Assembly: GCF_003473485.1 (NCBI RefSeq) | Contig: NC_053042.1 | Span: forward strand, 50,245,762 to 50,309,761 | Direction: 5' to 3' | Source: Medicago truncatula | Lineage: Eukaryota; Streptophyta; Magnoliopsida; Fabales; Fabaceae | Length of the DNA stretch: 64,000 nt | Part shown: positions 1 to 12,012 of the stretch, piece after piece | Layout: the number at the start of each line of letters is the position of its first letter | How positions within the stretch are numbered: position 1 is the stretch's first letter | Translations under genes and position numbers: made by a program | The notes under the pieces: model-generated | What the model saw: only the letters and a program-made list of their open reading frames with translations | Database searches by the model: none | What the model was told of the DNA's origin: nothing

Positions 1-189
1 TACCCCCCTAATAGGTCATAAAAAAACGACTTTATTTTTTTTTTTGCAGAATTTTTCATTTTTTTTATGACCTATTTGGGGGTATTCTAAAAAATATATA
101 TTTTACAGGGGGTAAATCAAAAAAAATATTTTATAGAGGGGAAAACAAAAAATGACCTATATTACAAGAAGGTAAAACACTATTAACCC
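1..189. mobile_element. Right end of a long-TIR Mutator-like element
   Basis: The segment ends in GGTAAAACACTATTAACCC at 171-189. This resembles the right terminus of the complete element ending at 41630, which closes with GGTAAAGACATATTAACCC. G-runs spaced like those in that terminus lie at about 110-145. Positions 1-84 also form an inverted repeat around a T-rich loop (TACCCCCC/AATAGGTCAT against ATGACCTATTTGGGGGTA). The left end lies outside the window, so target duplication cannot be tested. Confidence 0.45.
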
Positions 190-830
190 TTTAATATTTT
201 AGTCTCTACCTCAGTTCATTTATAAAAGATGTTTATGTTAAAAGTCTAATATCAAAGCTCATAAAATAATCTTTAAACATCAAAGAGCACCGATATATAT
301 GTATTTAAATATTAACCACCAACAAAATCTTTACACCAACAACGTGAGTTAAATCAACTCATTTGTATATAAGTCAATTCTTTACTAATTAGATCCATTT
401 TTGTTAAAAGAAATATTTGTTCAGTTTGTTGTGAATTCAAACCCTTGTGCAAAACCAACAAGACAAAGATGCGGAGCATATAACAATAACAATCGACAAC
501 CAAACGGTCCAAACAATTAATCTAAGAGTGCGATAAACTCTATAATCCACTATTAATAAGTTTCTTACAAAAAAATACAAAGAAGTTACAATATTCGGAA
601 GATCTTTCCAAAAGCAAACCCTAATTAAAGCTTACTTAAGTTTAATTATGTCTCAAATAAATTTTACTGAAGACTCATAATATCTAGACAGTAATGTGAG
701 TGTGTGTTGTATATCAGTCAGAGACTTAAAGCTAACCTGTTTGTCAAAGCTACTCCGTAATTTATAGATGCATTTACTCTACACGTTGAATTTTTTCAGA
801 AAATAACGTCAGCAATAAATATCCTTAAAC
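190..830. other. AT-rich intergenic, nothing recognised
   Basis: No coding potential, RNA gene or repeat boundary was seen. Stop codons are frequent in all frames. Confidence 0.5.
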
Positions 831-1681
831 CGGGGTCAATTTCCCCCCTGAAATTGTAGGTTTCGTCAATTATCCCCTGAAATTAACAAAACTTCAATTA
901 CCCTCCTGGAATTGCATAACGTTAATCAATTTACCCCCTCCGTCAAAATTTTTTGTTAACTATTTACGATTATGATCTAATACCCCCCCTGAAATTTTGC
1001 ACTTATGTGCAAAATGCCCCCTAAACTTGATTTTTTTTTTTTATCCTTGACTCAAAAGATATTAAAGGCAAACAAATTAACAATTATTGATCATATAAAT
1101 ATGTATGAAATGTATGTTTATGCAGCTATTGGTCATATAAATCTTTATGAAAGGTATGCTACTCTCATGTGTTTTAAATATGTACATATATAGAAGATTT
1201 TTTTTTACACAAGTTGGTAATTATGTTAGAGTATGCAGTCATAAAGTACACAAGTCTTGATAATTGTGTGTCCATATGTTAATATCTGCAGAAGGAAGAA
1301 AAAACAAGGTTTGTTGATAAATATGAAATATGAATGAAAAGGCTGCACATGACAAAACCATGATTTCTTTGGCATATATTCATTCATTTTCTTGTGAATA
1401 GAATTTTTATGACAATAGGTACAATATACTACTTGAAGAACTAAATGTATGATTTTTGGTAAGAAAAAAAATATAAATTTTTAAGTTTAAGGGGCATTTT
1501 GCACATAAGTGCAAAATTTCAGGGGAATATTTGATCATAACCGTAAACAGTTAACAGAAAAATTTGACGAAGGGGTAAATTGATTAACATTATGCAATTT
1601 CAAGGGATAATTGAAGTTTTGTTAATTTCGAGTGAGTAATTGACGAAACTTACAATTTCAGAGGAAAAATTGACTATTTAC
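831..1681. mobile_element. Non-autonomous long-TIR element (about 850 bp)
   Basis: The two ends are imperfect inverted repeats of about 200 bp. On the left, C-rich blocks with CTGAAATTG recur at 845-1010. On the right, their complements occupy about 1490-1680. For example, TTTTGCACTTATGTGCAAAA at the inner left end is mirrored by GCACATAAGTGCAAAATTTC at about 1501. The flanks share CTTAAAC (824-830 and 1683-1689), a degraded target duplication of about 9 bp. The interior has no convincing protein, so the small ORF there is ignored. The structure fits a Mutator-like deletion derivative. Confidence 0.6.
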
Positions 1682-3626
1682 TCTTAAACTGGGAAAAGTT
1701 TAATTTACTGTGATGCCTTTTCTTACGGTAAAAGGCACCATTTTGTATCTTATTTAATCGTTTACCCCTCTTTTTTGTTTGTTTGTTTAGCTTTAGTATT
1801 TACAAATTGCAGCATTTGCATGCCAAAAATTAAATTAACGAAGATTTAGTGGCTAGGAACATGAGTGGGAGGGAGTCTCATTTTCTATGGAAGAAATAAA
1901 TGGTACCATCATATTGATATGAATTCGATTTAGATTTTAGAGTAAACCTAATAATAAAGTTCCACAACAACCACTCACACGTACTCGTTCACTTATGCTT
2001 TTAGTTGGTTCTATTTCAAACGACAATACCCATTTCTTGCAATTTTATTCCATCAATAATTTATCCTAATGACTAATTCGAGTCACGGATATTAGCTACT
2101 TTGAGCAATTTTAATTTCCATGTACTATCCTCCAAATTCATGTGAGCAATATTTCGATTATACCTTACTCATGAGGTTGACTAAAGTGTTCTTTTCAACA
2201 TTCATTTTTGTAGTAAATATATGCCACCCTCTTTTAGAAAAACATGTAAGAGTTAAAAAAACGTAATTATCAGCAGAAAGCAACAAACTTTTAATACTCC
2301 AAAACACTATCAATGTACGCTGATAATATTACAATTTTTTTTTTAAGGAATTACAAAATATCATTTTTTTTTAGGTAAAAAAAAAAATACACGGTCGATA
2401 TATGTAAAATTAAATACTTTTAAAAAATATTAACGTTATCGTCATTCCAAATTTCTACACCAAAAAAAAAAAAAAAAAAAACAGAGCTACAATATCGCTA
2501 TCGATTCGAAGATAAACTGACCAATAATGGTGTGACATGTTAATTGGACACAAACTAGAGCTGAAACTAATGGATTGATGGCGATCTGTATCCATCTGGA
2601 GAATTTAAAGAAATGGGCCATTGATTTATTGCGATGATTCAACCTTCGAATGTGAAAGAATTGAACCACAAATGATTGGGAGTCACACCTTCCACATATC
2701 TATATTGTCATCAACCCACCGTCCATCAAATTTCCCATGCACCATCAACTTTTTCAAAACATTTTACCATATAACTTTGAGAATGATATTCATAAAAATT
2801 ATAAGTTGTGATCATCTACAACCATTCATAAGCAGAGGTGATTTTGATTGAGTTAAGAATCATTTTCAATAAATCACGTTTGATATACTACCCATTGTAT
2901 CAAATAGAGGTCAATTTCGTCGTTTTGAGCGTCATTCATGTTAACTATTTAGGGTTTGAGAGAGAATAACAAAGGAGATGCATGGTTAGGGTTCCAATAA
3001 TATCAAATGGTATGATGTGTCAAAATGTTACAAGAGAATGGGCTCTACTAACTTAAAATTTAAAGGACTCATGACATAACTTCAATCTTATTATCTAATA
3101 ATTCCAACATTAACCGGTGTGTTATTAAAAAAAAATCCTAGTCTAATAAATTTGGATAAAAATTGTTTGATCCCTACACTATCGTTTACTAAATAGATGT
3201 CAATTGTATAAACTATAAAGCATATTTAATTAATGGTGCGGAACTTCAAGCCTTACTCCAAATCTCCACCCTAAATAAGACAGTTGGATAAAGAATGTTC
3301 ATCGAATTTGGAGCAGATATATCCTTGGTTATGCCTAACTTGAAAATAAGCTAATTGTTCATGGATAGAAAGAGATAACATTACCTTTTGAACTTTCTCT
3401 TTTACCGGATGACATTCTATTTTCAAATGTTTTCTCTCATGAAATATTGAATTAGAATCTATGTGATGTGCTCTTTAATTATCACAATATAACATTGGTA
3501 GCATGGTACATAAAATGTTCAAGTCTTTAAGCATACCTAACAATAATTGAAGTTCACATGTCACTATAAAAAGAGCTCTATAATTTTAGTCATTTAAATA
3601 TGAAGTCCTAGTTAAGATTTTTAAAA
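1682..3626. other. AT-rich intergenic, nothing recognised
   Basis: Contains homopolymer A/T runs (for example about 2463-2480) and short ORFs with no recognisable domain. Nothing here is supportable as a gene. Confidence 0.5.
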
Positions 3627-3862
3627 GATAAATGCTAACGTGTGCCCTCAATGCACGTACAAGTTAGTGATTCAAATATAAAAATAATTTATTGAAATGT
3701 TTGTATCGTAGAATATTAATAGAGAATATTTTAACTTAAGAGGATATTTTTAGAAATAACATATATAATCAATTAAATGCACAAAATTTTAGAAAATATT
3801 TGTTTTTAGTTTCTTAACATATGTCCTAAGGGCACAAATTAACACTAATGGCACAAGTTAAC
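3627..3862. mobile_element. MITE, GTTAAC-type family, copy 1
   Basis: The left end GATAAATGCTAACGTG and the right end with GGCACAAGTTAACGT are inverted relative to each other. The termini match four other short elements in the first 15 kb (7641, 8411, 9735, 14165). This copy is longer and more diverged, with no coding capacity. Confidence 0.45.
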
Positions 3863-3958
3863 GTGACCCACTAAATAAATTTATTTGTTAAAAATTAGGA
3901 GAAATATGAAAGTCAAACAATTTTCACATGATTGATAAATTTATTTCATCTTACTTTA

Positions 3959-4366
3959 GGTACCGTTTGACCAGACTTTTTTTCGGTCTAAAAGCTACTC
4001 TAAAACAAAGTTAAAATAAAGCTCTTTAAGAAAAAGGCTAAAGCTGTTTGGTTTCTTTATTTTTTTTAGTTCTAAAGTTATTTTTGAGTTAAAAGCTGTT
4101 TGGCAAAATATTATATAAAACTTTGAATTTATTATTTTTTGGTGGTGTCTGGGGTTCGAACCCGGGACCTTGCATATATTTATGCATTGTCTATAAATAA
4201 AAAAAACTTTGAATTCATTATGAATTAACATAATAAATAAAAAAATGTCTAAAATATTTTTTGAAGGGAAAAAATGTTTAAAATATAAAAGATATATTTT
4301 TACCAATACTATATTTACTCAATGACGTTTATTTTGTGTAATTAAGTTAATGAACCAAACGATGTA
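3959..4366. mobile_element. PIF/Harbinger-like MITE with a nested SINE
   Basis: The termini GGTACCGTTTG (left) and CAAACGATGTA (right) are inverted, and TTA flanks both sides (3956-3958, 4367-4369). A 3 bp TWA target duplication is the hallmark of PIF/Harbinger elements. A SINE fragment at 4125-4204 sits inside, so it inserted later. Confidence 0.5.
4125..4204 (-). mobile_element. 5'-truncated tRNA-derived SINE
   Basis: On the minus strand the sequence carries a polymerase III box B, GGGTTCGAACCCC, preceded by GCAAGGTCCC. It ends in CACCACC and an A/T-rich tail. The 16 bp flanks at 4109-4124 and 4205-4220 are direct repeats with one mismatch, so this is a real retro-insertion. Box A is missing. 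Confidence 0.65.
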
Positions 4367-5063
4367 TTAAGCGGATTTATTTTCATACGATTTCACTGGC
4401 TGCAGTGTGGTGCTTTATTTGAGAGTGATGAACAAATTAAGGAGGAAGATGATGACGTAGCCAGGCACGCCACCACGCGCAACAGGTAAAAAGACTGTAG
4501 AAAAACAAAGTGTCAGAGAAAAACATTGTTGTAGTAGTTGTACGTGCCACTGAGATCATGAGCAAGAAAAACCTGATCAACTTGCCACACTTTAAATCCC
4601 TTCAACTAAATGTAAATTAAATCAACACGAAGAAAATAAAAAATATACACTGACCATTTAAAAAATTGAATTCAACGGTATTTTAAGAAGTGAAATTTAT
4701 TTATAATTAAACAAACAATCTATATCTTTTTCAATTTAAATAATTGAATCATTTTTATGGATGAGTGTTTAAAAGTGAGTGTTCTTTGCATTTTATATCG
4801 AATTTTATCCATCACATAGATAATTAGAGATTGACAATATCCGTCACATAGAGAAATAGAGATTGACAATAAATCGTCTACTATAATTGTTCCTCTTTTG
4901 GTACAAAATATTGTGTATAACTGTTACTACTCTCGTCTCAACCGGAACATTCCTATTTACATATAATTGACTTTCATATAAATAATGATAGATAGGATGA
5001 TGTCGTTTTCATGAAATCTTGAAAGATTTAATTACTTAAGTAACCATAAACAACCTCATACTC
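4367..5063. other. Intergenic, nothing recognised
   Basis: Includes a GC-richer patch at about 4435-4500 with no open frame of note. No gene is supportable. Confidence 0.45.
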
Positions 5064-5584
5064 AGTACATACTCTTCCCCTTCTCCTCTCTTGTGAGCCG
5101 TCACCAAAAACCTAATTTTCTTCTCCTTCATCCCCACCAAAGAGGGGTGATTTATGATCAATTTTTGACTCAAAATCACCCTCTAACTCGTTTTATATTT
5201 CTCTTTTATTAAAATAAGTGATTTTCACATCTACTTTGTTTTTTTCTTTCGTGATTTCGTCGTCTTTGTGCGGCGGTGTTTGTCTTTCTTGTTTCGCTCA
5301 AGTATTTGTTCGGTTCAGATTGTCAGATCAGTTTCAATTCAGTGCAAAATCAATTCAATGACTTTGGAGTCCTCAACGTTGCAGATCCGGACACATGAGT
5401 ATTTCAGAGACTTAAATATACTCATATGTGTAGACTTTAGTACTTTGTCGTTTTATGTTATTAACATGGATGATGTGAGTTTGTTCACATATTCATCCCT
5501 TTTGTTTTTAGCGAATTTTCATTGTATCGATGTACTCTATCAATTTGAATGAATGAATATCATTTATTTTTGTCAAAAAAAAAA
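5064..5584 (+). mobile_element. Short poly(A) retroelement with target duplication
   Basis: The segment starts pyrimidine-rich (CTTCCCCTTCTCCTC), ends in TTTTTGTC followed by an A run, and is flanked by CTCATACTC at 5055-5063 and 5585-5593. A 3' A tail plus direct flanking repeats shows target-primed retrotransposition. The 94-codon ORF within it has no recognisable domain. It could be an internally deleted LINE or a SINE-like element; no tRNA-type box A/B was found. Confidence 0.5.
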
Positions 5585-6529
5585 CTCATACTCTATTTTA
5601 TTTTTTTTTACAAATTTCTTAAAAAAAAAAAGTAACTACAAACAAAAACGAAAATATTTTCAAAAAAGAAAAGAAAAAATGCTTTGGAAAATTGTCTAAA
5701 CTGGAAAAAAAATACTTTTCTTTTTCTTTTAACTAAATGGTATCGCTCACTTTATTATTCTGTACACATTTGACTTATCAGCTATTAATTGAACTTTTCA
5801 TCATCTTATTAAACCAAATCATAATCTTAAGGTTAAATCTATTTTGCATATGTGACATATGTTTTGCACGATATACACAAAGTTGTTTCTTCCATTCCAT
5901 TGTATCAACAAATTTCAATATCAAATTTAATGATCTATTGTAAGATTTAATTATTTATTGAGAAAAAAAAGTTTGTATATAGTTCAATACTGATTTGTTT
6001 GTGAAAGAATATTACACAAAGTCAGTCTTATGAGAGGTGATTTTTTAACGCCCTTGCCAAAAATCAACCTTTCTCATTCTCTTTATCTCACTTCATCATT
6101 TCTCATAGAAATAGAGAAAAAGAAAGAGATGTCAAAATGAATATTGAAAAATTATTGATGAACAAGCGTTAAATTCCTTTTCTTAACGAAGGGGCATTTG
6201 ATTGCAAAACCTTTTCACTGACTGTGCAGGGGTAGTATCCCACTAATAAATGGATAGACATTTTGTAGGGAAACCATGCATTAATGGGTGCATGTATATT
6301 ATCGGTACGTGTCGTAATATGTAGTGGTACTTGGGTCATGAAATTGTGGTTGTAAATAAGCGGTAGAGCGTGATATTTGGATACCAATATTGAGAGGAGG
6401 ACTTCTATAAATATAAATATAAATATAAATATAAATGTAATGTAGGAGTATCTTGGTTAACTAGGCTAACATATTGGCAAAAGAAGTTTGACAGTTAGAA
6501 TTTCTTTGTATAAATTACTACTTTATTGG
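5585..6529. other. AT-rich intergenic with a (TATAAA)n microsatellite
   Basis: A run of about five TATAAA units lies at 6406-6436. Nothing else is recognisable. Confidence 0.5.
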
Positions 6530-6785
6530 GGGCGCGATTATGGTGCATAAGAAAATTCTTATGCATCCTGCATTAATCCAGAAATGGTTTTTGTGAGTTG
6601 TACTCTAAAATCATTAGATGTACTTAATGGTTTCCAGCACCCTGCATAAGGATTTCCAGCACCCTGCATAAAATTATGCCTAAACCATTTTGTTGTGGAA
6701 ATGATTTTTGTGAGTTGTACTTCAAAACCATTTATCGATTTATACAGGGTGCATAAAGATTTCCTTATGCACCATAATTGCACCC
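6530..6785. mobile_element. MITE with ATTATGGTGCATAAG termini
   Basis: Left ATTATGGTGCATAAG (6537-6551) and right CTTATGCACCATAAT are perfect inverted repeats. The interior repeats CAGCACCCTGCATAA twice (about 6638-6672). The inside has no coding capacity, as the overlapping minus ORF only reads the repeat. Confidence 0.65.
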
Positions 6786-6813
6786 GTTTGGAGGCAATTT
6801 CATTTAAGACGTA

Positions 6814-6958
6814 CTCCCTCCGTTACTAAATATAAGCAAATTATACTTTTTAGGTTAATTCAATTAATGATGTATGTGATTCATATTATAAACCACATAC
6901 AACATTAATTGAATGAACCTAAAAAATATAATTTGCTTATATTCATAAACGAAGGAAG
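6814..6958. mobile_element. Stowaway-type MITE
   Basis: Ends in CTCCCTCCGTTACTAAATAT on the left and the matching inverted GAAGGAAG on the right. TA flanks both sides (6812-6813, 6959-6960), and the arms pair along most of the 145 bp. The CTCCCTCCGT terminus and TA target duplication are diagnostic of Stowaway (Tc1/mariner-derived) MITEs. Confidence 0.8.
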
Positions 6959-7039
6959 TAACGAATACGTCAAAATTCAATCTGATAAGGCAGCTATCAA
7001 TGAGAGAGACTATCTTTGTTCATCCTCATGTGGATGCTA

Positions 7040-7323
7040 CTCGCTCCATCCGAGTATATAAGCCCCTTTTACTTGTTTTACATATTTTAAGAAAAGTTGT
7101 GAGTGTAATTAATGTGTTTGTTTTGTGTGTTAATATTATCGAATTGTCCTTTGTTTCTATGTGTATTAAATTTGATTTTTCAAATTTCAAGACAAGTTAG
7201 TAATATTAATTAGGGGTGTATTTGGGAAAAAGATAATAAATACATCTAGTAATTTGAAAAAAAGTTTACATCTAAAGACAAAAATAAAGTCAAATGAGTG
7301 CTTAGATATAGGGACAGAGGGAG
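7040..7323. mobile_element. Stowaway-like MITE, longer copy
   Basis: Begins TCGCTCCATCCGAGTATATA and ends ATATAGGGACAGAGGGAG, with TA on each side (7038-7039, 7324-7325). The terminal pairing is imperfect. The short plus-strand ORF at 7000-7200 is an artefact of this element. Confidence 0.6.
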
Positions 7324-7640
7324 TAGTTCAATGTAAATAATTGACCTCCATGAGAAGTTTAGGAACATTACGAATCTTTAACGGAGGAGTTTCAAACTTT
7401 TAAAATTTGATACCTATTATATACTTTCACGAGGAGAAAAGTTTTTGCAGTTTTATGAGACTCAAAGTCTCGCTTAGACCTCAATATTAAGTGGAAACAT
7501 GTATTTTTTTTAATGTTAAAAAATTGAAATTTAATTATATAAAATTATTAATAGTTAATTAATAAGCTCTACTTAAGAAATATGTGTGAGATACTGCGTT
7601 GGAAAATTAAATATTTATTAGATATTATTATTAAAAAAAG

Positions 7641-7802
7641 GATAATGTTAACCGGTACTCCGAGACATTGGTTAAGAAATCAAATATAGCAAATATTACC
7701 TTGAAACTTGTTTTATTAACTCTTTAAAAAGCATAAAAAATGTTATTTTCTTTATAAAACTTCATTTTTTTAGTTTCCTTAAACATTGGTTAACATTACC
7801 TT
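7641..7802. mobile_element. MITE, GTTAAC-type family, copy 2
   Basis: Left GATAATGTTAACCGG and right GGTTAACATTACC are inverted. Near each end CATTGGTTAA or its variant recurs. The internal sequence is AT-rich and non-coding. Confidence 0.6.
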
Positions 7803-7859
7803 TAAAAAATTACAAATAAATAATATATACACGTATGACCCATTTAATTACCTATAAAT

Positions 7860-8045
7860 GAATATCTCCGCCGTGGATGTGTTATACGGACCCTGGAAGG
7901 CCGTCATTCCCCATGCCTTCTTCTCCCACGTTGTCCATGGTTGTGGCCATAACAACTACTCGGCTACTGGTCCTGAAAAACTGCCAGTTAGCTTTTCTCC
8001 TGCAATATCTCGCCAACTGCTACCAACAATGCTTTAAAAAGTGTT
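7860..8045. other. GC-richer non-repeat island, origin unknown
   Basis: About 180 bp of near-balanced base composition embedded in AT-rich DNA between MITEs. One frame stays open for about 50 codons but matches nothing I recognise. It may be a captured or decayed exon. Confidence 0.3.
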
Positions 8046-8168
8046 TGAAATTTTGAAAACTTTATGGGGTGATTTAGCACAATGCTACCCAACAATGCTA
8101 AAGTTGTAGGCAGCGTCCTTTGGATCTGAATGGGTTTGGTTAGCCCACACGAAGGTTTTAAGTATATA

Positions 8169-8402
8169 AGAGATCCACAATGGTGAGGTTTTCACCATTT
8201 AAGATTTGGTATCTAATAGGTATTTTTATTGTGGAAAAAATTTTTAGTGGTTCCCACACATTTTTTTTATTAAAATAATATGTTAGTGGTTGAATGTAAG
8301 TGAGGAAGAGTTAGTTGTGGTATCCATTTAAACTTTTCGTGTACAAGCGAGATCCGTTTAAGACCTTTAAATTGAGGGTCTCCATTGTGGATGCTCTAAG
8401 AA
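8169..8402. mobile_element. MITE with ATCCACAATGG termini
   Basis: Left GAGATCCACAATGGTGAG and right CTCCATTGTGGATGCTCT are inverted. Termini related to GAGCATCCACAATGG are widespread on plant MITEs (family knowledge). No target duplication was assigned with certainty. Confidence 0.5.
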
Positions 8403-8410
8403 CTTTTTTT

Positions 8411-8583
8411 GATAAATGTTAACGAGTGTCCCCGGAGCACTCTTTAAGAGCCTAGAATAGTAACTTTTTATGAAAACTTGTCTATTTAATATATTGGAAA
8501 TTAAACTGTTTGACTTTTTTAAAGAATAACTTCCTAATTTAGCATGCTTAAAGAGTACCCTGTAACACTCGTTAACAAAATCC
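8411..8583. mobile_element. MITE, GTTAAC-type family, copy 3
   Basis: Left GATAAATGTTAACGAGTG and right CACTCGTTAACAAAATCC pair as inverted ends. It immediately follows another MITE, giving a small cluster. Confidence 0.65.
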
Positions 8584-8788
8584 TTGTTTTATAGAGAGTG
8601 GTCAATTGGCCTGAATAATCTTCTCCTGCAAAGTGCAAACACCACTTCCTTTCGCTGTTTCTTGTTGACTAGATTAAGGTTAGTCTTAGCTTCCTTTATT
8701 GGGTCTTTCTGTTGTAATAAGTTCAAACCTCCTCATGTTTTGCATTTTAATTTCTCTTGCCTTGATTAGAAAAATAAAATAAAATAAA

Positions 8789-9657
8789 AGCTAAATTACC
8801 TTTTTGGCCCTCTAACTATTTAATTGATATCAGATTGATCCTCTAACTAAAAAATGATTTATTTCGATCCCTTAAGTTTCTCACTGTTACTGCATTTAGT
8901 CATTTCCGTTAAATTTAATTAAAAAACGTTAGGGTTCATCAATTTCTGAAAAATAGGAAGAACACCATCAACAACAGCAAGAACAAAACTCAGCAACATG
9001 AACAAACAACAACAACGAAACCCAACAATAAAAAATCACAACAACCCATTAACCACAGCAACAAAATCTAGCACTACCAACATAAAATTAGGGTTCTAAA
9101 AGGGGGGAAAACAAAAAGGGATAAAATTGAATCTGATAAATCTGCTTTGCTTGAATGACATAAAACGAATTCTATATTCAATTGAAAACCTTTTTTCGAT
9201 TATGATTCCTTGTTGAAAGGCAAATTAAATTCAAAATTGATATAGGGTTTCTTCTTGAATTCGATTCTGAGTTTGGGGGTTTGAGATTTTGGTTGATTTG
9301 GTTGCTGGGATTTGATGAAGATGATGATGAAAAGGAAGTTTTTTTACTAGGTTTATTTTTGTTTGTTGCAGTTTTTCTTCCTCCTATTGGCTCGTAACAA
9401 CTTGGTTTCTTTAGGGAGGTTTATTTTTCAGATTTTTGTTTTGTTGTTTTTTGATGAAGGTGAATGAGGAAGATGATGAAGAAGTTGAATGAAGATGATG
9501 ATTGTATAAAACCTAACGTTTTTTTTAATTAAATTTAACGGAAATGACTAAATATAGTAACAGTGAGAAACTTAAGGACCGAAATAAATCAATTTTTAGT
9601 TAGAGGACCAATCCGATACCAATTAAATAGTTAGAGGACCAAAAAAGTAATTTAGCC
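8789..9657. mobile_element. Non-autonomous Mutator-like element, 869 bp
   Basis: The long inverted termini begin GCTAAATTACC and run about 150 bp; the GGCCCTCTAACTATTTAATT block near the left end is mirrored at the right. The 9 bp direct repeat TAAAATAAA flanks the element exactly (8780-8788 and 9658-9666). Long TIRs plus a 9 bp target duplication identify a MULE. The interior is low-complexity (CAA-rich, then GATGAA-rich) with no transposase. Confidence 0.85.
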
Positions 9658-9734
9658 TAAAATAAATTATTTTTAGTTTCGAAAATTGATTACTCATAAA
9701 ATGTTAAACATAATTCGATAGAGTTAGAATTAAG

Positions 9735-9890
9735 AGAAATGTTAACCAGAACACTGGTTAAGGAAGCCAAAAGAAGAATTTTGTAAGTCAAAAAATATAC
9801 TTTTTAAGTTTTTTATACATTGATTACACAAATTTCAATGCTAATATTACTATATTTGCTTCCTTAACCAATTCCTTGGGGCACTGGTTA
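9735..9890. mobile_element. MITE, GTTAAC-type family, copy 4
   Basis: Left AAATGTTAACCAGAACACTGG and right GGGGCACTGGTTA are diverged inverted ends. The inner motifs GGTTAAGGAAGCC and GCTTCCTTAACC are inverted too, giving a strong hairpin of about 155 bp. Confidence 0.6.
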
Positions 9891-10532
9891 TGAAGCCCGG
9901 ATATGTAGTACGGATACGGGTACGATACGATATGGGTACACGGATACGCGAAATTTTTAAAATTAGGATACGATACAGTTAAGATACGTTAACAAAATAT
10001 TTATACTAAAATTTATATGCATGTAAAATACTTAAAAAAAAACATTGACTACTCTTCAATACTATATAATCATAAATTCACAATTTACAAAAAATAATAC
10101 ATGTGATCAAATTAAAAAATGTAAAGTTTTCGTATAAATCATCTTCCATTTTCATTAATGTTAGGTTATCTCCTCTCTCTCTCGTTACTTTCATCCACCA
10201 AAAACATAATTTTTAATTGGTCATCGAAAAACAATTATAGTGATTCATATCTTAAATTGAATCATATACATCTCCATTGAATTTTCACAACATAGTCTCA
10301 TTTTTTTATACTTCATTTTTTTTTCTTCAGGATATGTCTCTGTGAAGTATCTTATAAGTATATGTGTATATCTGTCGAGTATCTTATAAATATCCGGTAA
10401 AATATATATTTTAAATTAAAATAATTAATTCCAATACTCCGTGAGTACGTATCTGACAGTATCTGCGGAGTATCAGTATTCGATACATATCGGATACGGA
10501 TACGTCTCCATTTTAGAGTATGAGGGCTTCAT
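9891..10532. mobile_element. Inverted-repeat element rich in GGATACG
   Basis: Left TGAAGCCCGGATATG and right GAGGGCTTCAT are inverted. Both ends carry clustered GGATACG/GATACGA words (9895-9975 and 10440-10505), and the centre is AT-rich. Target duplications could not be fixed because the left end abuts another MITE. Likely a non-autonomous DNA transposon, superfamily unassigned. Confidence 0.45.
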
Positions 10533-10585
10533 ACATGACCCTAGAATTCATTCTAACACTTAAAAATCATTTCTAATGTCTACTT

Positions 10586-10885
10586 TTGTTTTTGATTCAA
10601 CTTATGAATATTGAATATTGCCTAGCACAAGAAGTGCACAGGCTACTGTTACAGGAGGCAAAAACAAGTAGTACAGCGGCTGAATGGGGCATTACAAACA
10701 TGCAAACCAAAAATAAAACAAAACTAAGCACAAGGACCCCTCCCAACATGCTGAACTACAACGCAGGAAAATCCCCTGCCATAACAGCTGATACGGTCAC
10801 AACAGAGACCCTACAGCAGATCCAAAAAGAAAGCCACTTTCATCTCCTATTTAAACATTCTTTAGGATTTCAAGTCCACTCGTAA
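10586..10885. other. GC-richer block, possible retroelement 3' remnant
   Basis: A 99-codon plus-strand ORF exists but has no recognisable domain and begins at a non-ATG codon. Read on the minus strand, the sequence is T-rich with TGTAATGCC-type words and ends in an A-rich stretch, like a LINE 3' region. This is only a suggestion. Confidence 0.2.
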
Positions 10886-11208
10886 AAGAGAAAGGAAGCT
10901 ATGTTAAGTCTACTCAATACCCAAAACCAAGACACCACTTTAATTTCATCCACAATCTCATAAACATCCTTTGCTTGATCATTAAAAATTCTCGCATTTC
11001 TTTTCTTTTAAATTGAGAATTTCATTTACCACTTTTGTATTCTAAAATTATGTATAGCGCTTTGAAGGTTGAAGCGACTTTAATCAACACGTTATTCAAT
11101 CAACTTCCTAACCTTAAAAGTCTATTACCATAAGCACATATTAGGCTTTTATAGGGTATAGATGCTCTAATGTGTGATTATCACGGGAGATGGTAATATA
11201 CAATCTTC

Positions 11209-11488
11209 GGTTAATTAAGTAAATGATTCTTATAAATATTTAGAATTTTGTTTTTATTCTCTACAAAATAAAATTGCATTTTTTAGTTCTTATACAAAAT
11301 TTTATTAATATTTTTAGTCCCTATAAAATTTTTCCATCATCATTTTTAGTGTAAAAAATTTCCATCAACATTTTTTGTCTTTAAAATGCTTAAGGAAAAT
11401 ATCGCAGAGACTAAAAAGTGTAATTTTATTTTATAGAGATTAAAAATAAAACTGTGAATATTTATATAGTCTAAAAACTTAATTAACC
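11209..11488. mobile_element. Short TIR element of the TTTTTAGTCCCT family
   Basis: Left GGTTAATTAAGTAAATG and right CTTAATTAACCC are inverted. Both arms carry decayed TTTTTAGTCCCT words, related to the ends of the elements at 12013 and 50325. Non-coding. Confidence 0.5.
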
Positions 11489-11639
11489 CTAAAATAAGTT
11501 ATCATTGAAATTTATCTCATGTAACTTTTTATATGTTTCTCTTTTTGTTTGAATGGTGAAAGATTAGGTACAAATTACCCCACATGTAAAAAAAAAAAAA
11601 TGTCAATATGTGTTTTCCTTTTTTCATGATAAAAACTTA

Positions 11640-12012
11640 TGGGTTAATTAAGTAAATGATCTGTGTAAATATTAAAATTTTGTTTTTAGTTTCTATAAAA
11701 TAAAATCACACTTTTTATTTCCAACAACATTTTTAGTCCTTATAAAAATTTTCTATCAACATTTTTAGTCCCTGTACAAAATTTTGCATTAACATTTTTG
11801 GTCCCTAAAATGCTTGAATAAAAAGGTTAATTATGTTTTAATTAGGTCCCTATAAATAGGCGCGTTTTCAACGTTAGTCCCTACTTAAATTTTATTAAAT
11901 TTTTTGTCCCCAACGTTTTTTTCCGTTAGCAAAATAAGTCCTCGTTGTTAATTGTTGTTGATTGAGCAAACGGTGAAGCACACATGGATGTCACGTCTGA
12001 CTTTTTTTTTTT
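11640..12012. other. Stacked left ends of truncated TIR elements
   Basis: At 11640 GGGTTAATTAAGTAAATG begins a partial copy of the element at 11209. At 11826 GGTTAATTATGTTTTAATTAGGTCCC begins another terminus with TAGTCCCTACTTAAATTTT following. Neither has a matching right end nearby, which suggests successive nested insertions or deletions. Confidence 0.4.
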
